From Pseudanabaena sp. M085S1SP2A07QC (lineage in GTDB: Bacteria > Cyanobacteriota > Cyanobacteriia > Pseudanabaenales > Pseudanabaenaceae): a DNA stretch of 64,000 nt. Position 1 is the first letter of the stretch; every line of letters begins with the position of its first letter. Below, one piece after another: positions 50,748 to 58,277 of the stretch. The position numbers and the translations under genes were made by a program. Below the pieces are notes generated by a model. It did no database searches and had not been told where the DNA came from. It worked only from the letters and a program-made list of their open reading frames with translations. The stretch lies in NCBI GenBank assembly GCA_020404895.1, contig JADBWK010000017.1, forward strand, positions 1 through 64,000, given 5' to 3'.

Positions 50748-52478
50748 ATGTATCAGCCCACTATCGATCCCAAATCAAAATTTAGCGTACGTTGGAGCCT
50801 TGGTGATGTCTTACTGCCTTTGGCGATTATTGCTTTTATATTCATCATTGTGCAGACTGCTAGGAATTTTACAGGTACATACGAAAGTGGCTATGTAGTT
50901 AATCTATCGCTGAGCTTTTTACCAAGCTATACATTACAGACATTAGTAAGAATGCTAGCTGCCTATTTAGTATCCTTAGCGTTTAGCCTTTTGTATGCCT
51001 ATGTTGCTTATCGGTCAACTTTATGGTCAAAGGTGCTTATTCCTCTATTAGATATTCTGCAATCAATTCCTGTACTGTCATTTTTGCCTGCGGTTGTACT
51101 TGCTTTGGTCGGTTTATTTCCTAGACAGAGATTGGGAATCGAAATTGCTTCAATCTTGCTGATTTTTACGGGTATGACTTGGAATATGACCTTTAGTTTC
51201 TATCAATCCCTAAGTAGTATTCCCAAAGAATTGATCGAAGCAAGTCAAGTTTATCGACTTGGGGCATGGCAGCGTTTCTGGACTTTAGAACTTCCTTCGG
51301 GGGTAGTGGGTTTAGTGTGGAATAGTGTGATGTCCGTAGCTGGTGGCTGGTTCTTTTTGATGCAAACAGAATCATTTACGCTCTCCAATCGCGACTTTAC
51401 GCTTCCCGGACTCGGCTCCTTTTTGAAGGCGGCAGCGGATGCAGGGGATGATTTGGCGATTTTTAGTGGGTTAGCAGTTTTAATTGGCATAATTACGATT
51501 ATTGATTATTTTGTGTGGCGACCGCTAATTGCTTGGGCGGAGAAGTTCAAGAATGAGACAGTTGAAGCGGCTCAAGTACCAGAATCGCGAGTGTTAGATT
51601 TTTTAAGGCGATCGCCTACGATGCGAATTATGAGCGATCGCTTGTTTATGCCAATCTCTGAAGCTGTTAATCATAGCTTTAGGCGTAAAGCTCCAAGCTC
51701 TCTGATCAGCCAGCATAAAACATCGAAATGGATCAATTGGTTTAACTGGCTATTAGTTGGGCTAGCTGGTTTTATAGTTTTGAGCGGTGTATCAAGTGCG
51801 ATCGCGTTACTGAGTAGTATGCCATTGAACTCATGGAAACAAGTAGCGATCGGCGCTTTGTTCACTGCTATTCGGGTATTTATCGTCTTGATTATTTCAT
51901 TGATTATTACGGTTCCCATTGGCGTATCGATCGGTCGCAATCCCAAACTAGCCCAATTTTTACAACCAATTGTCCAAATAGCCGCTTCAGTTCCTGCGAC
52001 GGCTTTATTTCCGATTCTATTATTGTATTTAGGAAATATGGCAGGTGGTCTGGACATTGGCGCAGTGATTCTGATGACTTTAGGAAGTATGTGGTACATC
52101 CTTTTCAATGTTATTGCGGGGGCGCAAGCCATTCCCTCGGAACTTTTTGAAGCTGCGCGAGTGTATAAACTTTCGCCCTTGCAACGTTGGAACACTCTAA
52201 TTCTGCCAGGGATTTTTCCGTATTTAGTGACGGGGATCATTACGGCTGTTGGTGGAGCATGGAACGCGAGTATCGCAGGTGAATATGTCAAGTTTCAAGG
52301 CAGGTTGCTGACAGCAACAGGATTAGGCTCGACGATTACGCAAGCCTCTGATGTGGGTGATTTTCCGCTTTTATTGGCTTCGACAATTGTGATGTCATTG
52401 CTAGTTGTGATGACCAATCGCTTGGTATGGCGACCACTGTATCGATTAGCTCAGGTCAAATATCAATTAGTTGTTTAA
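50748..52478 (+). CDS. Double-domain NitT/TauT-type ABC permease
   Basis: A 576-residue protein from ATG 50748 with two permease modules, each about six helices, joined by a cytoplasmic linker near 270-340. Both carry EAA loops: ELIEASQVYRLGAWQRFWTL, with LPSGVVGLVW after it, in the first, and LFEAARVYKLSPLQRWNTL, with LPGIFPYLVTG, in the second. A single polypeptide thus supplies both transmembrane halves of the importer. The upstream ATPase is the obvious partner. The substrate could be an anion such as nitrate, sulfonate or bicarbonate; sequence alone does not decide. Confidence 0.92.
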   Translation: MYQPTIDPKSKFSVRWSLGDVLLPLAIIAFIFIIVQTARNFTGTYESGYVVNLSLSFLPSYTLQTLVRMLAAYLVSLAFSLLYAYVAYRSTLWSKVLIPLLDILQSIPVLSFLPAVVLALVGLFPRQRLGIEIASILLIFTGMTWNMTFSFYQSLSSIPKELIEASQVYRLGAWQRFWTLELPSGVVGLVWNSVMSVAGGWFFLMQTESFTLSNRDFTLPGLGSFLKAAADAGDDLAIFSGLAVLIGIITIIDYFVWRPLIAWAEKFKNETVEAAQVPESRVLDFLRRSPTMRIMSDRLFMPISEAVNHSFRRKAPSSLISQHKTSKWINWFNWLLVGLAGFIVLSGVSSAIALLSSMPLNSWKQVAIGALFTAIRVFIVLIISLIITVPIGVSIGRNPKLAQFLQPIVQIAASVPATALFPILLLYLGNMAGGLDIGAVILMTLGSMWYILFNVIAGAQAIPSELFEAARVYKLSPLQRWNTLILPGIFPYLVTGIITAVGGAWNASIAGEYVKFQGRLLTATGLGSTITQASDVGDFPLLLASTIVMSLLVVMTNRLVWRPLYRLAQVKYQLVV

Positions 52479-52487
52479 TAGTTGTCT

Positions 52488-52524
52488 AAAAAGAGAGAGG
52501 CCGCTCAGCAGCCTCTCTCTTTTT
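52488..52524 (+). terminator. Intrinsic terminator after the permease
   Basis: AAAAAGAGAGAGGC / GCCTCTCTCTTTTT with a short loop, 10 bp past the stop, ending in a T-run. Confidence 0.9.
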
Positions 52525-52540
52525 GGTTACAAAACTTTGC

Positions 52541-52569
52541 TTGACATTATATATATGTATAAGGTTTAG
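52541..52569 (+). promoter_or_regulatory. Putative promoter/operator of the micro-oxic tetrapyrrole cluster
   Basis: A consensus -35 TTGACA (52541-52546) overlaps the small inverted repeat ACAT-TATATAT-ATGT (52544-52558). The downstream TATAAGGTTTAGG has no ideal -10. In Synechocystis the matching operon is activated by the MarR-type regulator ChlR under low oxygen, so this repeat is a candidate site. This is an inference from position and symmetry. Confidence 0.45.
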
Positions 52570-52600
52570 GATGCAGTGATTAAGTTTCGTGAGTATACCA

Positions 52601-53344
52601 ATGACTAGTCACTTAGCTACCCGTCTGCGCGAAGGTACACAAAAGTCCCATACTGTCACTGAGAACACTGCATTTATGAAGTGCTTTCTCAAGGGTATTG
52701 TGGAAATTGTTCCTTTTAGAAAATTATTGGCTAATCTCTATCTTGTTTACAGTACGCTCGAAGTAGAATTAAAGCATCATTCTGAACATCCAATCGTTGG
52801 CAAGATCTATTTCCCAGAACTCGAGCGCCAGTCAAGCTTAGAGAAAGATTTAGCTTTTTATTATGGTGACGATTGGCAATTGGATAATTGGCGATCGCAC
52901 ATCGTCCCACTTAAGGCAGGACAAGTTTATGTTGATCGCCTCAAGGAAATTTCTAATACTGATCCGCTCCTTTTGATTGCCCATTCCTATACACGCTATA
53001 TGGGTGATTTGTCGGGCGGACAAGCCTTGAAGCTTATTATTCGTTCGGCTCTAGATCTGCCAAGCGATCGCGGTACGACTTTCTATGAATTTGAGCAGTT
53101 GCCTACCATTGAGGCAAAAAAAGATTTTAAAGAGAAGTATCGTCAAGCACTAGATTCTCTAGTTATTGATGAATCTACAATTTTAAGAATTGTGGAAGAG
53201 GCGAACTATGCTTTTACACTTAATCGGAATGTAGTAGATGAGCTAGAAGCTGATGTCAGAGCCGTCCTCGATCCCCATGTTTTTGAACTGCTCACCAAGC
53301 AGGATCGGGCTGGTAGTACTGAGCGTCACAGTCATGCGGCTTAG
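52601..53344 (+). CDS. ho2: Heme oxygenase (probable low-oxygen isoform)
   Basis: A 247-residue protein starting at ATG 52601. The proximal His is in LREGTQKSHTVTENTAFM (His17), and the distal helix glycines are in HSYTRYMGDLSGGQALKLI. It opens heme to biliverdin IX-alpha with ferredoxin, giving the precursor of phycobilins and bilin chromophores. It is the first gene of a run with hemN and acsF, the arrangement of the Synechocystis chlAII-ho2-hemN operon, so it is probably the micro-oxic isoform HO2 rather than HO1. The isoform call is contextual. Confidence 0.92.
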   Translation: MTSHLATRLREGTQKSHTVTENTAFMKCFLKGIVEIVPFRKLLANLYLVYSTLEVELKHHSEHPIVGKIYFPELERQSSLEKDLAFYYGDDWQLDNWRSHIVPLKAGQVYVDRLKEISNTDPLLLIAHSYTRYMGDLSGGQALKLIIRSALDLPSDRGTTFYEFEQLPTIEAKKDFKEKYRQALDSLVIDESTILRIVEEANYAFTLNRNVVDELEADVRAVLDPHVFELLTKQDRAGSTERHSHAA

Positions 53345-53437
53345 ATAAAACATTTCGCTTAAAAATAAAACTTTACGGTTTTGAATTTGTTTTAGTCAAA
53401 TTCAAAATCAATATATAAAAATACAAGGATTCAGTGG

Positions 53438-54835
53438 ATGAGTACGTCACAAGCGGTCAAATTTGATATTAATTTATTACATAAGTATAATCAGCCAGTT
53501 CCACGCTATACCAGTTACCCACCTGCAACAGAGTTAAGCGAAAATTTTGATGAGATGGATTTTCGAGGAGTGATCGCATCAGGTAATTTACAGAAGACTC
53601 CTTTATCTCTCTATGCTCATATTCCCTTTTGTGATGCACCCTGTTATTTTTGTGGCTGCAACACTGTAATTAGTACTCGCAAAGAAATTGCCGAACCATA
53701 TCTAGGCTACTTGATGCGACATATTGAGCAGGTTGCGGCAACGGTAGATCGCGATCGCTTAGTACAACAAATGCATTGGGGAGGCGGTACTCCCAATTAT
53801 TTCTCTTTCGATCAAGTGGAACGTCTGTGGCATTGTCTGCAAGAGCGTTTTACCTTTGCAGCCGATGCAGAAATCTCCATCGAAGTAAATCCGCGATCGC
53901 TAACTAAGGAATATTTGCAAGGTTTAAAAAATCTTGGATTTAATCGCATTAGCTTTGGCATTCAGGATTTTAATCTCAAAGTGCAAGAAGCTGTCAATCG
54001 GATTCAGCCAGAAGAGATGCTCTTTGATGGAATGCGTTGGATGCGCGAAGTGGGGTTTGAAGGGGTGAATGTGGATTTAATCTATGGATTACCATATCAA
54101 ACCCTAGAGACATTTCGCGAAACCCTTGACAAAACTATCGCCCTTAATCCCGATCGCATTGCGGTATTTAACTTCGCCTATGTGCCTTGGCTGAAGCCAT
54201 TACAAAAGAAGAAAATTGATCCCGAAACTTTGCCATCTCCTGAAGAGAAGTTGCAAATTATGCAAATGACGATTGAAACTTTAACCACTCATGGTTATGT
54301 GTTTATCGGTATGGATCACTTTGCTAAGCCTAATGACGAACTAGCGATCGCTCAGCGTGAAGGCAATTTGCACCGTAACTTTCAGGGTTATACCACTAAG
54401 CCTGAATCTGACCTCTTGGGCTTTGGCATGACTTCCATCAGCATGTTACAAAATGTCTATACCCAAAACTATAAAGGTTTACAGGACTTTTACAAAGCAA
54501 TTGATGCATGCGAATTGCCAATCGAACGTGGTGTCACCCTCAATGCCGATGATATTTTGCGTCGTTCCATAATTATGGAACTGATGTGTCAATTTGAACT
54601 CTCACAGGATGAGATTGAATCTAAATATCATTTGACCTGCGATCGCGACTTTGGCAAATACTTTGATTCAGAGCGTGTGAAATTGCGTCAGTTACAGGCA
54701 GATGGCTTGCTCAACATAGACCACGATCGCATTGAGGTCACTCCTGTAGGACGCTTGTTAATCCGTAATATTGCCTCAGTGTTTGATGCATACCTTAAAA
54801 AGCAAAATATTGAGAAATTCTCAAAAGCAGTCTAG
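53438..54835 (+). CDS. hemN: Oxygen-independent coproporphyrinogen III oxidase
   Basis: A 465-residue radical SAM enzyme. The cluster motif is YAHIPFCDAPCYFCGC (Cys-x3-Cys-x2-Cys plus the extra Cys of HemN). Other landmarks are MHWGGGTPNYFS, ISIEVNPRSLTKEYL, RISFGIQDFNLKVQEAVNRI and VNVDLIYGLPYQTLE. The C-terminal HemN domain is present (RRSIIMELMCQFELS), and length and sequence fit true HemN rather than HemW. It decarboxylates coproporphyrinogen III to protoporphyrinogen IX without oxygen, replacing HemF when oxygen is low. It lies 93 bp downstream of the heme oxygenase gene. Confidence 0.95.
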   Translation: MSTSQAVKFDINLLHKYNQPVPRYTSYPPATELSENFDEMDFRGVIASGNLQKTPLSLYAHIPFCDAPCYFCGCNTVISTRKEIAEPYLGYLMRHIEQVAATVDRDRLVQQMHWGGGTPNYFSFDQVERLWHCLQERFTFAADAEISIEVNPRSLTKEYLQGLKNLGFNRISFGIQDFNLKVQEAVNRIQPEEMLFDGMRWMREVGFEGVNVDLIYGLPYQTLETFRETLDKTIALNPDRIAVFNFAYVPWLKPLQKKKIDPETLPSPEEKLQIMQMTIETLTTHGYVFIGMDHFAKPNDELAIAQREGNLHRNFQGYTTKPESDLLGFGMTSISMLQNVYTQNYKGLQDFYKAIDACELPIERGVTLNADDILRRSIIMELMCQFELSQDEIESKYHLTCDRDFGKYFDSERVKLRQLQADGLLNIDHDRIEVTPVGRLLIRNIASVFDAYLKKQNIEKFSKAV

Positions 54836-54871
54836 CTAAGCTTGAGATCGAAGCAACATTAGAGGTTAATC

Positions 54872-55462
54872 ATGACACCACAACTCAATATCATGGGCTA
54901 TCTTAATCGTTCTGAGGTAAATGGACCTGGTTGTCGTGCTGTGGTTTGGGTACAGGGTTGCTGGCGCGAATGTCCAGACTGCTTTAATCCAGCCTCTTGG
55001 TCTTTAGCCGTTAATCAACTCGTGTCAGTGGAGGAACTCGCAGAACGAATTCTCAGCGAACCAGCCAATCAAGGAGTCACCTTTTCTGGAGGTGAGCCAT
55101 TTTTGCAGGCAACTGCTCTAGCAGACCTAGCAAGGCAGGTCAAAGCCGCAGGACTGAATGTAATGTCTTTTACTGGGTACACATTATCGGAACTGCGATC
55201 GCCTAGTGCTCCTGAGGGAGTCGAGGATCTCCTCGACCAACTGGATATTTTGATCGATGGACCCTATGTTTCTGCTCTTGCCATTCATAAACCCGATTCT
55301 CCTGTTTCGTCTCGCAATCAGCGGTTACATATTTTTAATCCTGCTTTTGCCGACAAAATTGATTGGGCAAGCGATCAAACAGAAATTCATGTTCTTAAGG
55401 ATGGCACTTACGTTTTTACAGGATTTCGAGGACAAATGGATTTCGATATCCATAACACATAA
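54872..55462 (+). CDS. NrdG-like 4Fe-4S radical SAM activase
   Basis: A 196-residue short radical SAM protein of the anaerobic ribonucleotide-reductase activase type. The cluster motif is WVQGCWRECPDCFNP (Cys-x3-Cys-x2-Cys), followed by GVTFSGGEPFLQATAL and VMSFTGYTLSEL, then DILIDGPYV and SSNQR-like NQRLHIF. NrdG normally activates NrdD, but no nrdD lies here. Its position 36 bp after hemN and 17 bp before a hemerythrin suggests a role in low-oxygen metabolism with this cluster; the target is unknown. Confidence 0.85.
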   Translation: MTPQLNIMGYLNRSEVNGPGCRAVVWVQGCWRECPDCFNPASWSLAVNQLVSVEELAERILSEPANQGVTFSGGEPFLQATALADLARQVKAAGLNVMSFTGYTLSELRSPSAPEGVEDLLDQLDILIDGPYVSALAIHKPDSPVSSRNQRLHIFNPAFADKIDWASDQTEIHVLKDGTYVFTGFRGQMDFDIHNT

Positions 55463-55479
55463 ATTCTTTCTATAAATCT

Positions 55480-55899
55480 ATGCTTTCTACTTTGACTAAA
55501 CCGATCGCTTATTGGCAACAGGAATACAACACTGGCAACTCACAGGTCGATGGACAACATCAACATCTATTTGAGATTGTTAATGCCCTCCATGATGCTG
55601 TTGTCACCAGAAAAGATACTTATACAATGCAAGTGCTTCTGGAATGTCTAGCTAATCACACCATCGAGCATTTTCAAACAGAAGAAGCTTTGATGATGAG
55701 GGTAGACTATCCTGATTACGATCGCCACAAGCAAACTCACGATTGTCTCTTGTCCAAAGTCGATAATTTGCTGCTGAAATTTCGCGATCGCAATACCGAA
55801 GCGGTAACAACAGAAATTACGCAATTTCTCACTGAATGGTTGGCTCACCATATCAAGGGTGAAGACAAAAAGATGGTTCAGTTTTTTCAAAATCAATAG
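55480..55899 (+). CDS. Bacteriohemerythrin
   Basis: A 139-residue four-helix protein with the diiron ligand pattern: His in VDGQHQHLF, His and Glu in NHTIEHFQTEEALM, His pairs in DRHKQTHDCL, and HHIKGEDKKM at the end. Hemerythrins bind oxygen reversibly. In this low-oxygen tetrapyrrole cluster it may deliver oxygen to the AcsF cyclase and heme oxygenase, or shield the two radical SAM enzymes from oxygen (inference). Its stop codon touches the repeat at 55899. Confidence 0.92.
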   Translation: MLSTLTKPIAYWQQEYNTGNSQVDGQHQHLFEIVNALHDAVVTRKDTYTMQVLLECLANHTIEHFQTEEALMMRVDYPDYDRHKQTHDCLLSKVDNLLLKFRDRNTEAVTTEITQFLTEWLAHHIKGEDKKMVQFFQNQ

Positions 55900-55959
55900 A
55901 TCCCCTTGTAAAGGGGGGAGAATTTAATTCTTCCTTTACAAGGGGGATTGAGGGGGATC
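55899..55959. repeat. G/C-run inverted repeat, copy B
   Basis: GATCCCCTTGTAAAGGGGGG, AATTTAATTC and CCTTTACAAGGGGGATTGAG, then GGGGATC. It is related to the repeat at 14219-14292 and lies between the hemerythrin and acsF genes. Confidence 0.75.
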
Positions 55960-56003
55960 AAAAATCTCTAACTTTATAAAAAAATCTAAAACTAATTACT
56001 ACT

Positions 56004-57080
56004 ATGGTTTCAATTCAATCTAGACCCGAACCAGAACTCCTCCATGATGGCATCAAAGTTCCTGTTAAAGAAACTCTATTAACTCCAAGGTTCTACACCA
56101 CTGACTATGATGCAGTTGCCAAGATGGATGTCTCGTCGCAACAGGCGGAACTGGAAGCTGTAGTTGAAGAGCTTCGCACCGACTACAATCGCTATCACTA
56201 CAAACGGGATCAAGAATTTTTACAATCTTGGGAACATATTGACGGTGAAACCCGCGCTGCTTTTATTGATTTTCTAGAACGCTCTTGCACTTCAGAGTTC
56301 TCTGGATTTCTGCTATTTAAAGAATTGTCTCGTCAACTAGGCGATCGCAGTCCACTCCTCGCTGAAGCCTTCAGCCTTATGGCAAGGGATGAAGCACGTC
56401 ATGCAGGATTTTTGAATAAAGCGATGAAGGATTTTAATCTGTCGTTGGACTTGGTGAATATGACCAAAAAACGCAGTTATACTTTCTTTAAACCAGAATG
56501 GGTGATCTATTCTGTTTATCTATCAGAGAAAATTGGCTACTGGCGCTATATTCTCGTGCATTACCATTTGAAGGATCATCCTGAAAATCAATTCTATCCA
56601 CTTTTCAAATACTTTGAAAGCTGGTGTCAAGATGAGAATCGTCATGGTGATTTCTTTAAGGTGTTGTTGCGATCGCAGCCAGCGCTATGGGGTACATGGA
56701 AGGCTAAACTATGGGCGCGTTTTTTCCTGTTGACAGTATTTGCGACGCATACGATTACCGTATTTGAACGGGCTGATTTCTATAAATCTATTGGTTTAGA
56801 TGCTCGTGAATATAACAAGCAAGTTGTGGTCAATACTAATCACACTGCGATTAGTGCGTTTCCTGCGGTGCTTGATACCAGTCATCCCGACTTTTTCCCT
56901 AGATTAGAGAAATGTGCTGATTACAATTTTAAGCTGACGGCAATTAATGATAGCGATCTCCCTCAGTTTGTGAAGACCTTGCAGAAGTTGCCTTTATTTG
57001 TGGCGATTTTCTGGCAGTTGCTACTGGTGTATTTCACCAAACCTATTGATGCTGAAGCCAAACGCGGCGAGGTTCATTAG
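56004..57080 (+). CDS. acsF: Mg-protoporphyrin IX monomethyl ester oxidative cyclase
   Basis: A 358-residue diiron oxygenase. Ligand motifs are SCTSEFSGFLLFKEL, ARDEARHAGF (ExxH) and WCQDENRHGDFFKV (ExxH). It forms the isocyclic ring of chlorophyll from Mg-protoporphyrin IX monomethyl ester using oxygen. Cyanobacteria often carry two: ChlAI for oxic growth and ChlAII for micro-oxic growth, the latter encoded with ho2 and hemN as here. The gene is therefore most likely the ChlAII type, called from context. Confidence 0.95.
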   Translation: MVSIQSRPEPELLHDGIKVPVKETLLTPRFYTTDYDAVAKMDVSSQQAELEAVVEELRTDYNRYHYKRDQEFLQSWEHIDGETRAAFIDFLERSCTSEFSGFLLFKELSRQLGDRSPLLAEAFSLMARDEARHAGFLNKAMKDFNLSLDLVNMTKKRSYTFFKPEWVIYSVYLSEKIGYWRYILVHYHLKDHPENQFYPLFKYFESWCQDENRHGDFFKVLLRSQPALWGTWKAKLWARFFLLTVFATHTITVFERADFYKSIGLDAREYNKQVVVNTNHTAISAFPAVLDTSHPDFFPRLEKCADYNFKLTAINDSDLPQFVKTLQKLPLFVAIFWQLLLVYFTKPIDAEAKRGEVH

Positions 57081-57107
57081 TATTTTTAGCAATTAAATAA
57101 GAATCAC

Positions 57108-57155
57108 TAGCTCAAGCTCGTAGAAATCTGTTTGGATTTCTGTGAGCTTGAGCTA
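57108..57155 (+). terminator. Hairpin after acsF
   Basis: TAGCTCAAGCTC...GAGCTTGAGCTA with an inner AGAAATC/GATTTCT stem, 28 bp after the acsF stop. Confidence 0.7.
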
Positions 57156-57175
57156 TATTTGCAGGGCGATCGCCT

Positions 57176-57205
57176 AAATCCTTAATATCTAATCGCTCTA
57201 CAAAA
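57176..57205 (+). repeat. 30-bp direct repeat, left copy, beside the toxin gene
   Basis: AAATCCTTAATATCTAATCG and CTCTACAAAA. A 28/30 match stands at 57964-57993 on the other side of the toxin-antitoxin pair, in the same orientation. Confidence 0.85.
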
Positions 57206-57257
57206 TTTAACAGTTGATCGAAAGAGGGTTTTAGCTAATAATCACTATTTCAGCAAA

Positions 57258-57695
57258 TCAAAAGGAGCTAGGTTCAAGTTGAAATCCTAAGCCGACTTGG
57301 GTAAAATGTGCATCTTCTGTCAAGATGCGATAGATATCAAATTCTTGCATAATTAACATTGAAGTTAAGTCTGTAAAAGAGATTTGGGGTTTGTCGAGAT
57401 ATTTTAAACGCAACATTTGAGTTTGAGTAAAGCGAAATTCATCTATTTGAATTAGTTCAAATTGCTCTGTAGAAAATGCTTCAGATAGTTGGAGCATTGC
57501 TTGTTTGGCTTGGAAGGAGTTGAGGCGCTTAAAAAATAATGTAAATGTTTCATCTAGAACGAAGGTGCTGGTATAGATGGGTGTTCTTTCTGCTATTAAG
57601 GTTTGATAAAGATTTGCGACTTCTCTATGTCTGCGTTCTCTTGCATCGTTTAGGGTGAGCCATCCCCATGTATCGATGAATATGGCGTTACTCAT
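57258..57695 (-). CDS. PIN-domain toxin (VapC-type)
   Basis: A 145-residue protein starting at ATG 57695, which overlaps the antitoxin stop (ATGAGTAA). PIN-domain acidic residues are in FIDTWGWLTL, STFVLDETFTLF, ISFTDLTSMLIM and LTEDAHFTQVGL. VapC-type proteins are Mg-dependent ribonucleases held inactive by the cognate antitoxin. The pair lies on the strand opposite its neighbours' operon and between direct repeats, suggesting arrival as a cassette. Confidence 0.9.
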   Translation of the reverse strand: MSNAIFIDTWGWLTLNDARERRHREVANLYQTLIAERTPIYTSTFVLDETFTLFFKRLNSFQAKQAMLQLSEAFSTEQFELIQIDEFRFTQTQMLRLKYLDKPQISFTDLTSMLIMQEFDIYRILTEDAHFTQVGLGFQLEPSSF

Positions 57696-57900
57696 AGAGG
57701 TCTTGGTCAATTTGTTGGGCGAGATTGCCGTGATTGGTAGCTCCAGTAAAGTTTGCTAGTGGATCGAATGGTGTAGAAGTTGGGTTAGAGAGCTTTTTGG
57801 GTTGCAGTGTTTGAATAAATCGTAAAACTATCTGGATCTGCTGCTGGCTAAGTTCACTGATCGCTTCTAAGATTTGTTGGTTTTGGTTTGTGGAATACAT
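57688..57900 (-). CDS. Antitoxin of the PIN-domain pair
   Basis: A 70-residue acidic protein (ILEAISELSQQQIQIVLRFI, then DPLANFTGATNHGNLAQQID). The N-terminal part is helical; the C-terminal part is the type of disordered, charged tail that wraps a PIN toxin. I see no named DNA-binding fold. It precedes the toxin with an 8-nt overlap, the usual order and coupling of vapBC-like modules. Confidence 0.8.
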   Translation of the reverse strand: MYSTNQNQQILEAISELSQQQIQIVLRFIQTLQPKKLSNPTSTPFDPLANFTGATNHGNLAQQIDQDLYE

Positions 57901-57963
57901 GGTGAGTCAATGTATCTATATTTTTTCAGTGTAGCAAATTTTGAATGTTGATGTAGTGTCCTA

Positions 57964-57993
57964 AAATCCTCAGTATCTAATCGCTCTACAAAA
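57964..57993 (+). repeat. 30-bp direct repeat, right copy, beside the antitoxin gene
   Basis: AAATCCTCAGTATCTAATCG and CTCTACAAAA, differing at two positions from the left copy at 57176-57205. GCGATCGCC lies next to both copies but on opposite sides. Confidence 0.85.
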
Positions 57994-58097
57994 CTTGGAG
58001 GCGATCGCCAAATCTCAACAAAATCCTAATGTATATCCAGATCCCCGATTTTTTTGTTAATGTCATTATTTGTTCACGCCCATAGAGTCGAACTGTA

Positions 58098-58274
58098 GGG
58101 GCAGTGCATTCCCGCAGGAATTTATAAATTTTTAGATCGTCTTCTTTTGGGAATGCACTGCCCCAAACTTCGCAACGCAGGGACAAATTGTCTGTAAAAG
58201 CAGAGAGGGGATAGCATTTGCGGATCGAGATTTCTGTGATGGGTTTTAAAGTTGTGGCGCAAATGCTATGCCCC
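58098..58274. repeat. Two large hairpins downstream of the STAND gene
   Basis: GGGGCAGTGCATTCCC (58098-58113) pairs perfectly with GGGAATGCACTGCCCC (58149-58164). GGGGATAGCATTTGCG (58207-58222) pairs with CGCAAATGCTATGCCCC ending at 58274 with one bulge. The second ends 3 bp before the STAND gene's stop codon. They could be a compound terminator or a degenerate mobile repeat. They fill the 377-bp gap together with the right direct repeat. Confidence 0.7.
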
Positions 58275-58277
58275 CAC

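Noticed and set aside
51671-52291. 206-codon minus-strand frame
   Set aside because: It lies inside the double permease on the opposite strand; no family resemblance and the permease frame is clearly real.
57108-57155. tRNA or small structured RNA gene after acsF
   Set aside because: It is a single long hairpin without a T-loop GTTCRA box, anticodon arm or CCA-type end. I saw no convincing tRNA anywhere in the window.
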